In this document: one piece after another, positions 44,623 through 53,154 of the stretch
Layout: the number at the start of each line of letters is the position of its first letter
How positions within the stretch are numbered: the first letter of the stretch is position 1
NCBI GenBank assembly: GCA_934317845.1
Contig: CAKRES010000007.1
Location: forward strand, 45,677-109,676
Source of the DNA: an uncultured Lachnospiraceae bacterium
GTDB taxonomy: Bacteria; Bacillota; Clostridia; Lachnospirales; Lachnospiraceae
Length of the DNA: 64,000 bases
Reading direction: 5' to 3'
Made by a program: the position numbers and the translations under genes
Notes under the pieces: model-generated
What the model was told of the DNA's origin: nothing
The model's database searches: none
The model's input: only the letters and a program-made list of their open reading frames with translations

Positions 44623-45471
44623 TCAATCCGATGTTTTCAAGGATTTGCGGATTTCTCTTGGAGTTTTTCCGTATTGTTCCTTAAACATTTTGGAGAAGAT
44701 CTTAGAACTGGAAAAACCATTTCTGCTCTGGATATCCTGAATGGATAAGTCAGTGTTTATGACATCCTGATACGCGCTTTGAAGACGTATGGAATAGACA
44801 TATTCCAAAAACGTTATGCCCATGTATTTTTTGAAAAAGCGCGCAAAATACTCCGGATTGATCAGTAGTACCTGGGCAGCCTCACGCAGACTAATCGGTT
44901 CCTGGTAATGAGCCTCAACATACTCAATGATCTGGGATAACCGGTCAATATATTTTTCCGTCTGTTTGATCTCTTTCGATGACAATTCCGTCTTGTAATG
45001 AGACATCAGTTCATCCAGAAAAGAGAACAACAGACTGTAGTATTTCAGTGCATAACCATCATATTGGTTTTCACATAGATAGGACAACTGGTTTAGCGTC
45101 GCACGCATACTGTTTAATGTATTCCGGTTGTCTTTTTGATTGGAAGAAAAGATGCATGGAATGCGTACCGAATCAATGTTGGAGATGAATTTCGCAAGAA
45201 AATCATACGGAATCTGGATGAGCAGATATTTAGTCTGATGTTTGCAGTTCGTCGCATGGATCGTCTTGCGGTCGATCACGATGAAGTCCTTCTCGTTTAA
45301 AAGATAGTCTTCATTGTTGACAACGCCATGTATCTGCCCTTCCATCACGTAAATGATCTCCATACTGTCGTGCCAGTGCATGGCAGTGTAAATATTGGAG
45401 CAGGTAATAATATTATAGCGCATGTTAAGATCCGGGTTTTTTTGGATGATTTCATGATTGATCACAGACAT
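44623..45471 (-). CDS. AraC-family transcriptional regulator with cupin sensor
   Basis: The 282-residue protein has an N-terminal cupin-like sensing domain (HWHDSMEIIYVMEGQIHGVV) and a C-terminal pair of helix-turn-helix motifs (ISLREAAQVLLINPEYFARFFKKY and DIQSRNGFSSSKIFSKMFKE, each part of the AraC signature). The ATG at 45471 follows GGAG by seven bases. It diverges from a MATE transporter gene 65 bases away, the likely target. The ligand is unknown. Confidence 0.92.
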   Translation of the reverse strand: MSVINHEIIQKNPDLNMRYNIITCSNIYTAMHWHDSMEIIYVMEGQIHGVVNNEDYLLNEKDFIVIDRKTIHATNCKHQTKYLLIQIPYDFLAKFISNIDSVRIPCIFSSNQKDNRNTLNSMRATLNQLSYLCENQYDGYALKYYSLLFSFLDELMSHYKTELSSKEIKQTEKYIDRLSQIIEYVEAHYQEPISLREAAQVLLINPEYFARFFKKYMGITFLEYVYSIRLQSAYQDVINTDLSIQDIQSRNGFSSSKIFSKMFKEQYGKTPREIRKSLKTSD

Positions 45472-45536
45472 TACAGTGCTCCTTTCACAACAGATAAGTA
45501 ACATAAGTATATCACAGAAAGGGAGGAATGACCACC

Positions 45537-46931
45537 ATGAAGCTTGATATGACAAAAGGAAACATACTGCCACTCATTATTACATTTGCAGTACCACTGT
45601 TTTTCAGTAATTTATTCCAACAGTTTTATAACATTGCAGATACGGCGATCGTCGGACACACGCTGGGAGATCATGCCCTTTCTGCTGTCGGGGCGGTAAG
45701 CTCCATCTATGGACTGGTAACTTCCCTGTGCTTTGGAATGTCCAATGGTTTCTCCATTTTGATCTCCAAATATTATGGCGCACGGGATGACAAACGCTTA
45801 AAGCAGGCAGTTGCAGGCAATTATCTTTTATCCATGCTGTTTACCGTCGTGCTTACCGTGCTTGGATTTGCCGTGCTTCGTCCATTCCTGCGGGTGTTAA
45901 ATACCCCGGCAGAGATTATGGATGATGCGTACACCTATATCAGCATCATCATTGTCGGACTGGCTGCAATGGTGCTTTACAATATGCAGGCAAGTATTTT
46001 GCGCGCTTTAGGAAACAGCAAAACACCGTTGATCTTTTTGATCATTTCTTCCCTGTTAAATATCGGACTGGATTTCTTTATGATCCTCGTATTGAAAATG
46101 GGAATTGCCGGTGCGGCATTGGCAACGGTGGTATCCCAGCTCGTATCCGGTGTGATGTGTGTGATCTACAGCCAGAAAAAGCAGTTGATCCCAAAACTCG
46201 GCCGCAAGGATTTCCATCTTCCGGCAGCCATGGTAAAGGAGCTGCTTGCTTCCGGATCAGCGATGAGTCTGATGTTTGCTGTTGTTAATCTCGGTACAGT
46301 AATTTTGCAAAGCGGTATCAATGGACTCGGTACGACAACGATCGCCGCTCATACGGCTGCACGTAAGATCAGTGAAATGTATATGATGGTTGGCTCTACC
46401 TTAGCTGCCACTATGTCTACCTTTGCAAGTCAGAACTATGGTGCTAAGAAAATGGATCGTGTGTGGGAAGGTGTGAAAAAAACGCATTATCTCGGATTTG
46501 CATGGGCAACGATCGCACTGGTATTTACTTATGTGTTTGCTTCAACGATCATCCGTCTGCTGACCGGATCAGACAATGCTGAGGTGATCGCAACCGGAGC
46601 CAGATACTTAAAGATCAATCTGCCATTTTACTATCCGCTGATGGTGTTGGTGATCCTTCGTAATACGTTACAGGGGATCGGTGACCGGATCATGCCGCTT
46701 GTTGCCAGCCTGATCGAGCTGCTGGGAAAAGCAGTTGCCGTAAAATTCTTCATTGCACCATTCGGTTACACCGCAGTGTGCTTTTGCGAGCCGGTGACAT
46801 GGATCTTATGCTGTTTCCCGGTCGTGATCGCATTTTTTGGAAAAAAGGAGATCAGAAGCACACTTCATATCGGCAGTGCATATACTGAAAACAAGGAAAG
46901 AATATGGAGAAGAATCCATGCCAGAGTTTGA
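45537..46931 (+). CDS. MATE-family efflux transporter
   Basis: The 464-residue protein has twelve predicted helices and MATE marks (NLFQQFYNIADTAIVGHTLG, NYGAKKMDRV after helix 7). The ATG at 45537 is better spaced from GGGAGG than the ATG at 45528. It diverges from the AraC regulator, which may control it, and its stop overlaps the start of the Csp-type protease gene by 14 bases. Confidence 0.93.
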   Translation: MKLDMTKGNILPLIITFAVPLFFSNLFQQFYNIADTAIVGHTLGDHALSAVGAVSSIYGLVTSLCFGMSNGFSILISKYYGARDDKRLKQAVAGNYLLSMLFTVVLTVLGFAVLRPFLRVLNTPAEIMDDAYTYISIIIVGLAAMVLYNMQASILRALGNSKTPLIFLIISSLLNIGLDFFMILVLKMGIAGAALATVVSQLVSGVMCVIYSQKKQLIPKLGRKDFHLPAAMVKELLASGSAMSLMFAVVNLGTVILQSGINGLGTTTIAAHTAARKISEMYMMVGSTLAATMSTFASQNYGAKKMDRVWEGVKKTHYLGFAWATIALVFTYVFASTIIRLLTGSDNAEVIATGARYLKINLPFYYPLMVLVILRNTLQGIGDRIMPLVASLIELLGKAVAVKFFIAPFGYTAVCFCEPVTWILCCFPVVIAFFGKKEIRSTLHIGSAYTENKERIWRRIHARV

Positions 46932-48594
46932 GAACTGTGCAAAAGCAAATGGCGATGAGACGATCTATGATTTTTTATTAGAAATGAATTTTAACCCGGA
47001 GTCGGCGGTAACGCTGCCTTCGGGTTTCTGCTTGGAAGAATTTGAGACAAAGTATCAGTTTTTGCATGTGCCGTCCCTTCTGCCATTTTCCTACTATGTG
47101 AGCCGGCTCGGGTATAATGCGGTTCCCAAGCTTTACGGATTGATGGATACGACCAGCGTGGAGCAGGTAGGAGGGCTTGCACTGCAGAATCAGCCGGTGC
47201 TCCCTCTTCGGGGCCAGGGGGTGGTGTTTGGTATTATCGATACCGGGATCGCATATGATCTTCCCATTTTTCAAAATGAAGATGGTACAACAAGGCTGAT
47301 CGGATTATGGGATCAGACATTGGAGGACGGTTATTATACAAAGGAACAGATCAATCAGGCACTGATGCAGAAAGATCCGTATAAGGTGATCCCCTCCAGA
47401 GATGAAAATGGGCACGGTACATTTCTTGCAGGAATTGCAGCAGGAAAATACGATGCAAAAGCTGATTTTACCGGGATTGCGGTGGATGCATCATTAGCTG
47501 TTGTGAAATGCCGTCAGGCAAAAGAGTACTTAAAGGAATTTTATTCTGTGCCAGAAGGAGTTGAGGCATATTCGGAGATTGATATCATGCGGGGCGTAAA
47601 ATATCTGACTGATCTGGCACTTTCCTACCGCATGCCGATGGTTATTCTGATCGGACTGGGAACAAATCAGGGTGGACATGACGGCCGTATGCCAAGCAGT
47701 GATTATTTTTCCAGGATCTCTGATATCCAAGGCTTTGCGATCGTGCAGGCTGCCGGGAACGAAGGAAATGCCAGGCGGCACTATTACGGAAGAGTGAGTG
47801 AGGAACGACCGGATGAAGCCGAGATCGTGGTCGGAGAAAATGTCAGAGGCTTTACGATGGAACTGATCGGTAATGCTTTAAACACTTTTTATGTCGGGAT
47901 CACATCTCCGACGGGGAAACACATCACACCGTATCTGTCACCGACGCAGGAGGCCAGACGCTACCCATTTCTGGCAGAGGGAAGTGTGGTAACGATCTAT
48001 GACCGGGTGGCAGCGTTTCAGGGCGGTGATTTTTTAGTTGTGTTACAATTTGAAACCCCAGCTCCGGGCATCTGGAAGGTAGAGGTGCTGGCAAAGGGGG
48101 ATTTTGTGACAGATTATCATATCTGGATGCCGATCACAGAGTTCGTGCCGTCAAACACATATTTTCTCGGTTCCAATCCATTTACAACAGTAACATCCAA
48201 TGCCTGTGCCGTCAATACTATGGCGGTCGGCATGTACAATCATTATCAGAATGCACTGGTGGCGGAGGCGAGCAAAGGATATACCAGAACCAGTGTGGTA
48301 AAACCGGACTTTTTAGCTCCGGGAGTCAATGTATATGGGCCACTGCCGGATGGCAGTTATGGTACCCGGACCGGAAGCAGTGTTGCTGCGGCACACGCCG
48401 CCGGGGCGGCGATACAGTTGTTTGAATTTGGGATTGTCCGGGGCAATTACACATATTTAGACGGGCTGGATGTAAAGACTCTGCTGATCCGGGGAGCGGA
48501 CCGGAAACCGGGCATAGATTACCCGAACCGGGAATATGGCTACGGGACATTAAATGTTTTCCGTTCATATCAGGATCTTGTCGGCCAGCGGTAA
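46918..48594 (+). CDS. Subtilisin-family serine protease, Csp-like
   Basis: This 558-residue S8 peptidase has an intact triad: Asp108 (GIIDTGIAYD), His166 (DENGHGTFLAG) and Ser488 (RTGSSVAAAHAAG). A beta-sandwich insertion lies between the His and Ser halves, as in CspA/B/C proteases of Clostridia that activate the cortex hydrolase SleC during spore germination. It has no signal peptide, fitting an intracellular spore or mother-cell enzyme. Germination use is plausible given sipL in this window but not proven; related proteases also occur outside that pathway. The ATG at 46918 is eight bases from GGAG. Confidence 0.85.
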   Translation: MPEFENCAKANGDETIYDFLLEMNFNPESAVTLPSGFCLEEFETKYQFLHVPSLLPFSYYVSRLGYNAVPKLYGLMDTTSVEQVGGLALQNQPVLPLRGQGVVFGIIDTGIAYDLPIFQNEDGTTRLIGLWDQTLEDGYYTKEQINQALMQKDPYKVIPSRDENGHGTFLAGIAAGKYDAKADFTGIAVDASLAVVKCRQAKEYLKEFYSVPEGVEAYSEIDIMRGVKYLTDLALSYRMPMVILIGLGTNQGGHDGRMPSSDYFSRISDIQGFAIVQAAGNEGNARRHYYGRVSEERPDEAEIVVGENVRGFTMELIGNALNTFYVGITSPTGKHITPYLSPTQEARRYPFLAEGSVVTIYDRVAAFQGGDFLVVLQFETPAPGIWKVEVLAKGDFVTDYHIWMPITEFVPSNTYFLGSNPFTTVTSNACAVNTMAVGMYNHYQNALVAEASKGYTRTSVVKPDFLAPGVNVYGPLPDGSYGTRTGSSVAAAHAAGAAIQLFEFGIVRGNYTYLDGLDVKTLLIRGADRKPGIDYPNREYGYGTLNVFRSYQDLVGQR

Positions 48595-48671
48595 AAAAAT
48601 GCAAGTTTTTCCCCCATTTTTCTGCGAGTATGGTATCATAAAGACGAACGAAAAAAGAGCAGGAGTGTGTG

Positions 48672-49268
48672 ATGGGAAAAAAGAAATTTTATGCCGTAAA
48701 GGCCGGAAGAAAGCCGGGGATTTATCTGAGCTGGGATGCCTGTAAAGCGCAGATCACAGGATTTAGCGGCGCGGTTTATAAGGGTTTTGAAACGGAAGAT
48801 GAGGCACGGTTGTTTCTTTCGGACAGCCGGATCGAAAAGGAGCCATCTGAGGATGCACTGGTGGCATATGTGGATGGAAGCTACAACGTGGCAACGAAGG
48901 AATTTTCTTACGGTATGGTGCTGTTAGAAGCAGGGGAAGTGATCGCAAAGGAATGTGAGAAAAGTAACGATGCTTCTCTTGCGGCCATGCGTAATGTTGC
49001 CGGTGAGATCAAGGGCGCGGAGGCTGCCATGCGCTACGCAAAGGAGCATGACAGAAAAGAGCTGGTCATTTACCATGATTACGAAGGTATTGCCAAATGG
49101 TGCTTAGGGGAATGGAAGGCAAACAAAGAGGGGACCAAAGCATATAAAGCATTTTATGATGCGGTCAGCCGTCAGATACAGATCACCTTTGTTAAAGTGA
49201 AAGGACATTCCGGAGATACCTACAACGAGATGGCAGACCAGCTTGCCAAGCAGGCACTGGGATTATAG
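48672..49268 (+). CDS. rnhA: Ribonuclease H with viroplasmin-type hybrid-binding domain
   Basis: The 198-residue protein has an N-terminal RNA/DNA-hybrid-binding domain (KFYAVKAGRKPGIYLSWDAC through GFETEDEARLFL) and a C-terminal RNase HI fold. Catalytic acidic residues are in VAYVDGSYN, EIKGAEAAM, IYHDYEGI and YNEMADQLAK. It removes RNA from RNA-DNA hybrids (EC 3.1.26.4). The ATG at 48672 follows AGGAG. It may be the first gene of an operon with hisA-like and membrane genes. Confidence 0.92.
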   Translation: MGKKKFYAVKAGRKPGIYLSWDACKAQITGFSGAVYKGFETEDEARLFLSDSRIEKEPSEDALVAYVDGSYNVATKEFSYGMVLLEAGEVIAKECEKSNDASLAAMRNVAGEIKGAEAAMRYAKEHDRKELVIYHDYEGIAKWCLGEWKANKEGTKAYKAFYDAVSRQIQITFVKVKGHSGDTYNEMADQLAKQALGL

Positions 49269-49286
49269 CAGGAGGAAAGAAAACAA

Positions 49287-50084
49287 ATGAAATTTCGACC
49301 TTGCATTGACATACACAATGGAAAAGTAAAACAGATCGTCGGCGGCAGCCTGATGGATCAGGGAGATTTTGCAAAAGAGAATTTTGTGTCCGAAAAGGGC
49401 GGAGATTACTATGGCGCATTGTACCGGAAGCATGGACTGTCCGGAGGACATATCATCCTTTTGAATCCGGCTGGCTCCAACTACTATGAGGAGGATGTAA
49501 CGCAGGCAGAGCGCGCACTTTTGGCATACCCGGACGGTTTGATGATCGGGGGCGGCATGAATGCGGACAATGCGAAGCGTTTTCTTTCCATGGGAGCGAC
49601 GCATGTGATCGTCACTTCCTATGTATTTAAAGACGGACAGATCTATTATGACCATTTAACGAAGATGAAGGAGCGTGTGGGAAAAGAGCATCTGGTGCTT
49701 GACTTAAGCTGCCGCAAAAAGGACGGTGCCTACTATGTGGTCACGGATCGCTGGCAGAAATTTACCAATGTCAGAGTAGAAGAAACGGTGATACAGGAGT
49801 TATCCTCTTACTGCGACGAATTTCTGATCCATGCCGTGGATGTAGAAGGCAAGGCAAATGGGATCGAGGAGGAACTGGTTTCCCTGCTTGCAAAGCATAC
49901 TGCAAATCCGATCACCTATGCCGGAGGAGTGAGCAGTCTTTCTGATGTCAGAACATTAAAACACCTGTCGCATAACCGGATGGATGTGACGATCGGAAGT
50001 GCGCTCGATCTGTTTGGTGGAGCATTAAGTCTTGATGAGGTGCTTGCTGTCTGTAAAGAACCGGAAGAAGGTGAGCCGGGATGA
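49287..50084 (+). CDS. hisA: Eukaryote-type ProFAR isomerase (HIS6-like HisA)
   Basis: The 265-residue TIM-barrel protein starts FRPCIDIHNGKVKQIVGGSL, a hallmark of the fungal/plant HIS6 branch rather than of ordinary bacterial HisA. Later motifs LLNPAGSNYYEE, VDVEGKANGIEEEL and ITYAGGVSS fit the same branch. The reaction is isomerisation of ProFAR to PRFAR in histidine synthesis (EC 5.3.1.16). No other histidine gene is in the window; it sits between rnhA and a membrane-protein gene, which it overlaps by four bases. Confidence 0.88.
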   Translation: MKFRPCIDIHNGKVKQIVGGSLMDQGDFAKENFVSEKGGDYYGALYRKHGLSGGHIILLNPAGSNYYEEDVTQAERALLAYPDGLMIGGGMNADNAKRFLSMGATHVIVTSYVFKDGQIYYDHLTKMKERVGKEHLVLDLSCRKKDGAYYVVTDRWQKFTNVRVEETVIQELSSYCDEFLIHAVDVEGKANGIEEELVSLLAKHTANPITYAGGVSSLSDVRTLKHLSHNRMDVTIGSALDLFGGALSLDEVLAVCKEPEEGEPG

Positions 50085-50476
50085 GACAACGGATACTAAC
50101 CTATCTCGCATTTGTGGATCAACAGCTCAAAAAAGAAGATACGGATTATGCAGCACTTTTAAAACGGCATGAACGGGAAATTCAGTTTTTCCAGCATGAG
50201 CGGCTGATCCATCTGATCGTGATGTGTCTGTTTGCGATCGCAAGTGTGATCGTATTTTTAACAGCAATCTTACATTTTACGTTATCACTGTTTATTTTAT
50301 TTTTTGCACTGCTCATACTATTGATCCCGTATGTGCGGCACTATTTTTTGCTGGAAAATGGAGTGCAGACAATGTACTACCAGTATGATGCACTTTATGA
50401 AAAGGTATATCCGGATGCGGCAAGTCCGAAATTTGATAAAAAGCCGGGTTATATCAAAGAATATAAAAAGAACTGA
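50081..50476 (+). CDS. Small membrane protein of unknown function
   Basis: The 131-residue protein has a charged N-terminal helix (about 1-40), two membrane helices (about 45-65 and 70-87) and a soluble tail with YYQYDALYEKVYPDA. I do not recognise a family. The start overlaps the hisA stop (ATGA), so it is translationally coupled. Confidence 0.75.
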   Translation: MRQRILTYLAFVDQQLKKEDTDYAALLKRHEREIQFFQHERLIHLIVMCLFAIASVIVFLTAILHFTLSLFILFFALLILLIPYVRHYFLLENGVQTMYYQYDALYEKVYPDAASPKFDKKPGYIKEYKKN

Positions 50477-50551
50477 TCGATGAAGTGGATCAGAGGAAAT
50501 TATTTGAAAATAAGGAGAAAGGGCATACAGAACGTATGCAGGGTGAGAACA

Positions 50552-52180
50552 ATGGCGATTGTAGCAAATGAAATAGGATATTTGATCGGACAGAAAAAAA
50601 TTGCATCGACCACAGTAGGCGGCAGCTTTCAGGTGATCGACCAGGTGACCGGGCAGGAAGTGTATGCCGGTGAAACCACATTTTTTGGACTGGATCAGGC
50701 CTCCAAGGATTTTGTAAATCTGGCAGATTTCACAGAGGTGGACAAGCCGGGTACTTATATTGTGCGTGATGAGGCGGGAGAGGAATCCTGTACCTTCACG
50801 ATCGGAGAGGACGTTTATCATGCAGTGCATCAGGATATGATCAAGGATCTTTACTTCCAGCGATGCGGCAGTGCCATCGAGGAAGCGTATGCGGGAATCT
50901 ACAAACGTCCATGCTGCCATAAGGACACGCAGAAAAAAGCCATGCTTCTGACGGATCATTCTGTGACGATGGATGTGACCGGCGGCTGGCATGATGCCGG
51001 AGATTACGGCAAATACATTTCCCCGGCGGCAGTGACGATCGGACATCTGCTTTCCGCATTCTGTCTTTATCCGGAAGCATTTTCGGATTCCTTAAATATT
51101 CCGGAAAGTGGAAATGGAATGCCGGATGTATTAAATGAGTGCCGCTACGAGCTTGACTGGATGCTAAAAATGCAGTGTGAGGATGGTGGCGTATATCATA
51201 AGACAACGACGTATGTACACGCACCGTTCATTATGCCGGAGGAAGATCAGGAACCATTTTATGTTTTCCCGGTATCTTCCATGGCTACCGCAGACTTTGC
51301 TGCCTGCATGGCACTTTCCTACCGGGTATACAAAGAGTATGACAAAGAATATGCGGAAAATCTGTTAGAAGCAGGAAAGAAAGCATTTGGCTGGTTGAAG
51401 CACAATCCGGACTTTTTAGGCTTTTACAATCCAAAGGACTGCAACACCGGAGAGTACGTGGATGACTGTGACCGGGATGAACGTCTTTGGGCAGCAGCAG
51501 AAATATTCGTGTCCACCGGAGATTTAAGTGCACTCGAATATTTCAAAGAGCTGAACGAGGAGCCACTTGGAAAGGTCGATTTTGGATGGACGGATGTATC
51601 TGGCTTTGCAAGTCTTTGCGTGCTGACACATCAGGCAGAATTTCCAAATGAAATTGTCGATCAGTATAAGGATATCGTATATAAAGAAGCAGACCGACTG
51701 GCAGCACTTTCTGATAACTGTGGATACGGTGTGTGCATGGAGCCGGAGGATTATGTCTGGGGCAGCAATATGGTTGTTGCAAACCGTGGTATCTTACTGC
51801 TTTTGGCAGAGCGCATTGCCAAAGAGGACGAGAAGAAGAAAGCCGGCTTATACACCGAGCTGGCATTAAATGAGCTGCATTATCTGATGGGAAGGAATGC
51901 AATGGATGTCAGCTATATCACCGGACATGGAGAGCATGCCTACAAACATCCACACAATCGTCCGACCAGTCTGGACGGAATTGATGATCCGATGCCGGGC
52001 TGGGTAAGCGGAGGTCCATTTAAGGACTTTATGGATGCAGCCGCATTAAAAGCACTTAAAAAGGGAACTGCACCGATGAAGTGCTATCTGGATGATGATA
52101 TGTCCTACTCCACTAACGAGATCACGATCTACTGGAATTCCGCCGTGATCTTTATCACAGCACGTTTTCAGACAAGATAA
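50552..52180 (+). CDS. GH9-family glycoside hydrolase without signal peptide
   Basis: The 542-residue enzyme has an N-terminal Ig-like CelD_N module (residues 1-85) and a GH9 (alpha/alpha)6 catalytic domain. GGWHDAGDYGKY holds the catalytic Asp148/Asp151 pair and NEITIYWNSA the acid Glu523. GH9 enzymes cleave beta-1,4-glucans or cello-oligosaccharides. The best start (ATG 50552) gives no signal peptide, and no extension from an upstream start adds one, so it is probably a cytoplasmic cellodextrinase or beta-glucan oligosaccharide hydrolase. The ribosome binding site (GGGTGAG) is modest. Confidence 0.88.
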   Translation: MAIVANEIGYLIGQKKIASTTVGGSFQVIDQVTGQEVYAGETTFFGLDQASKDFVNLADFTEVDKPGTYIVRDEAGEESCTFTIGEDVYHAVHQDMIKDLYFQRCGSAIEEAYAGIYKRPCCHKDTQKKAMLLTDHSVTMDVTGGWHDAGDYGKYISPAAVTIGHLLSAFCLYPEAFSDSLNIPESGNGMPDVLNECRYELDWMLKMQCEDGGVYHKTTTYVHAPFIMPEEDQEPFYVFPVSSMATADFAACMALSYRVYKEYDKEYAENLLEAGKKAFGWLKHNPDFLGFYNPKDCNTGEYVDDCDRDERLWAAAEIFVSTGDLSALEYFKELNEEPLGKVDFGWTDVSGFASLCVLTHQAEFPNEIVDQYKDIVYKEADRLAALSDNCGYGVCMEPEDYVWGSNMVVANRGILLLLAERIAKEDEKKKAGLYTELALNELHYLMGRNAMDVSYITGHGEHAYKHPHNRPTSLDGIDDPMPGWVSGGPFKDFMDAAALKALKKGTAPMKCYLDDDMSYSTNEITIYWNSAVIFITARFQTR

Positions 52181-52229
52181 TTCAAAAAAAATTGTATAAA
52201 ATGCGCTCGTCACAAACATACTAACTCTA

Positions 52230-52243
52230 GTGATAACAATCAC
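52230..52243. promoter_or_regulatory. Short palindrome upstream of the lipoprotein gene
   Basis: GTGATaacaATCAC is a perfect five-base-pair dyad about 32 bases before the start codon. It could be an operator; no regulator is identified. Confidence 0.3.
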
Positions 52244-52274
52244 AAATAACTTTATATAAAGTGAAGGAGAGAGT

Positions 52275-52811
52275 ATGATGAAATTAAGAAAATGTATCGC
52301 AGTAATGGCCACTATGGCAGTGCTTTCATTTGCCATTGTCGGATGTGGCAGCGTCAATAGTGCCACAGATTCTAAAGAAAATGGAAATAACCAGTCTGTC
52401 AGTGAGGATGCTGATAACGCAGCGGATGATGTGGGAGATGCTGTAGACGATGTAGCACAGGGTGTCGGAGATGCCGTAGAGGATGTCGGGGATGCAGCTG
52501 CAGATCTGATCGATGGAAGTAATGGTTTTGATGATTATGACAAGGCACATGACTATTTCTTACAGGAAATGGGCTTTAACGATCAGAATGCCTCCTATGA
52601 GGTGCGTGATGAAAAGCGTGATATCGTAACCTACAATGGAACAGAGGAAGGATACCGTTTTGAATTGTATGATACTGCAAATGGTGCCGAAGGGGTACAC
52701 AAAGGAACGTATTATGTAGACAAGAAAAATGGTAAAATTTATCAGAAGCAGGACGGAAAAGACAAAGTAAAAGAGGTCGTGATCAACCACGGCAACACAG
52801 ATACGAAATAG
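52275..52811 (+). CDS. Putative lipoprotein with acidic repeat segment
   Basis: The 178-residue protein has a lipoprotein signal (FAIVGCGS, lipidated Cys at about residue 24). A short heptad-like acidic segment follows, with repeats of the type DAVDDVAQGVGDAVEDVGDA, and then a compact C-terminal domain (about 85-170). It is probably an extracellular lipid-anchored protein; no function can be assigned. AAGGAG precedes two adjacent ATG codons (52275 and 52278). Confidence 0.78.
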   Translation: MMKLRKCIAVMATMAVLSFAIVGCGSVNSATDSKENGNNQSVSEDADNAADDVGDAVDDVAQGVGDAVEDVGDAAADLIDGSNGFDDYDKAHDYFLQEMGFNDQNASYEVRDEKRDIVTYNGTEEGYRFELYDTANGAEGVHKGTYYVDKKNGKIYQKQDGKDKVKEVVINHGNTDTK

Positions 52812-53154
52812 TTGTAATTCCGATGCTCACTGCATTTATCTGTCATTATTTTAGGTGGGAGTACCAAATAGGAGGATTAACCTAAAAATGTGAACGAAAT
52901 GCAGACTTTCTCATAAAATGTGACAAATTTAAATTTGGGTATTGCAATTTTAAATTAAATGGTGTAAATTACAGTTAGTTGAAGCGAATAAAACCGACGG
53001 GTTTTGATTAAGGTATGAACAAGGGCGTTCTCTATTAGGAGAAGTGCCCTTTTTTCATAGACGCTGACAATTAGCATAAGATAATAGTGAGCTCAAGATT
53101 ATCTTTATGCAGCGCGAAAGCGACTATCATAAAAGAGAAAGGGTGTATCAAGTT
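52812..53154 (+). other. glnA leader region (343 bases without a gene)
   Basis: The region contains an inverted repeat TTTTAGGT/ACCTAAAA near 52848, a promoter (TTGCAA 52942-52947, 17 bases, TAAATT 52965-52970), a terminator-like hairpin at 53022-53055 and an eight-base-pair inverted repeat AAGATAAT (53078-53085) / ATTATCTT (53098-53105). No coding frame is seen. Confidence 0.6.
53022..53055 (+). terminator. Leader terminator/attenuator candidate upstream of glnA
   Basis: AGGGC and GCCCT enclose a second stem TTCTC/GAGAA with loop TATTAG, followed by six T. It lies between the predicted promoter and the glnA start, so glnA transcription would have to read through it. Confidence 0.65.
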
